Positions 5,850 through 5,884 of a stretch of DNA of 5,884 nt are shown piece by piece; position 1 is the stretch's first letter, and each line of letters begins with the position of its first letter. This stretch comes from an uncultured Pelagibacteraceae bacterium (GTDB lineage: Bacteria; Pseudomonadota; Alphaproteobacteria; Pelagibacterales; Pelagibacteraceae), in assembly GCA_902533955.1 (NCBI GenBank), contig CACANV010000042.1:1-5884 (forward strand). The letters are read 5' to 3'. The translations under genes and the position numbers were made by a program. The notes under the pieces are model-generated. The model saw nothing but the letters and a program-made list of their open reading frames with translations, was not told the DNA's origin and made no database searches.

Positions 5850-5884
5850 TAACTACAACTAAATAATTAAGATATGCATTTAAT

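Noticed and set aside
5826..5884. Rho-independent terminator after the ALDH gene
   Set aside because: The only hairpin there has no G-C pair and no following T-tract.

Overview
The window looks like chromosomal DNA from an AT-rich, streamlined marine alphaproteobacterium, most like the SAR11/Pelagibacterales group. I infer this from the strong A/T bias at third codon positions, the very tight gene packing (spacers of 0 to 60 bases or small overlaps), the near absence of Shine-Dalgarno sequences, and the gene content of osmolyte catabolism plus ABC and DMT transport. I see no mobile element, CRISPR array, tRNA or rRNA.

The layout is two divergent gene blocks around a 60-base spacer (2497-2556). 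The leftward block (minus strand) reads eutA-like (2496 to 1750), eutD/doeA-like (1749 to 580), then the first 178 codons of a PotA-type ABC transporter ATPase (536 to 1, running off the left edge). The rightward block (plus strand) reads a ten-helix EamA/DMT-family transporter (2557-3429), a beta-hydroxyacid dehydrogenase of the 3-hydroxyisobutyrate dehydrogenase family (3426-4367), and an NAD(P)-dependent aldehyde dehydrogenase (4392-5825). The last 59 bases are AT-rich non-coding sequence, possibly leading into another gene.

The best functional reading is catabolism of a small compatible solute. The M24-fold protein resembles ectoine hydrolase (DoeA/EutD), which opens the ectoine ring to N-acetyl-diaminobutyrate. 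Its neighbour resembles EutA, a two-cysteine Asp/Glu-racemase-superfamily protein of ectoine/hydroxyectoine clusters. The ABC ATPase downstream on the same strand would energise uptake of the substrate. The divergent block supplies a permease and two consecutive oxidation steps (hydroxyl to aldehyde to acid), which could act on a product of the first block or on an unrelated hydroxyacid.

The arrangement differs from the classical ehuABCD-eutABCDE or doe clusters. eutA abuts eutD with no eutB or eutC between them, no deacetylase (eutE/doeB) or aminotransferase is seen here, and the transporter is of the polyamine/CUT type. The substrate is therefore an inference from family resemblance and context.
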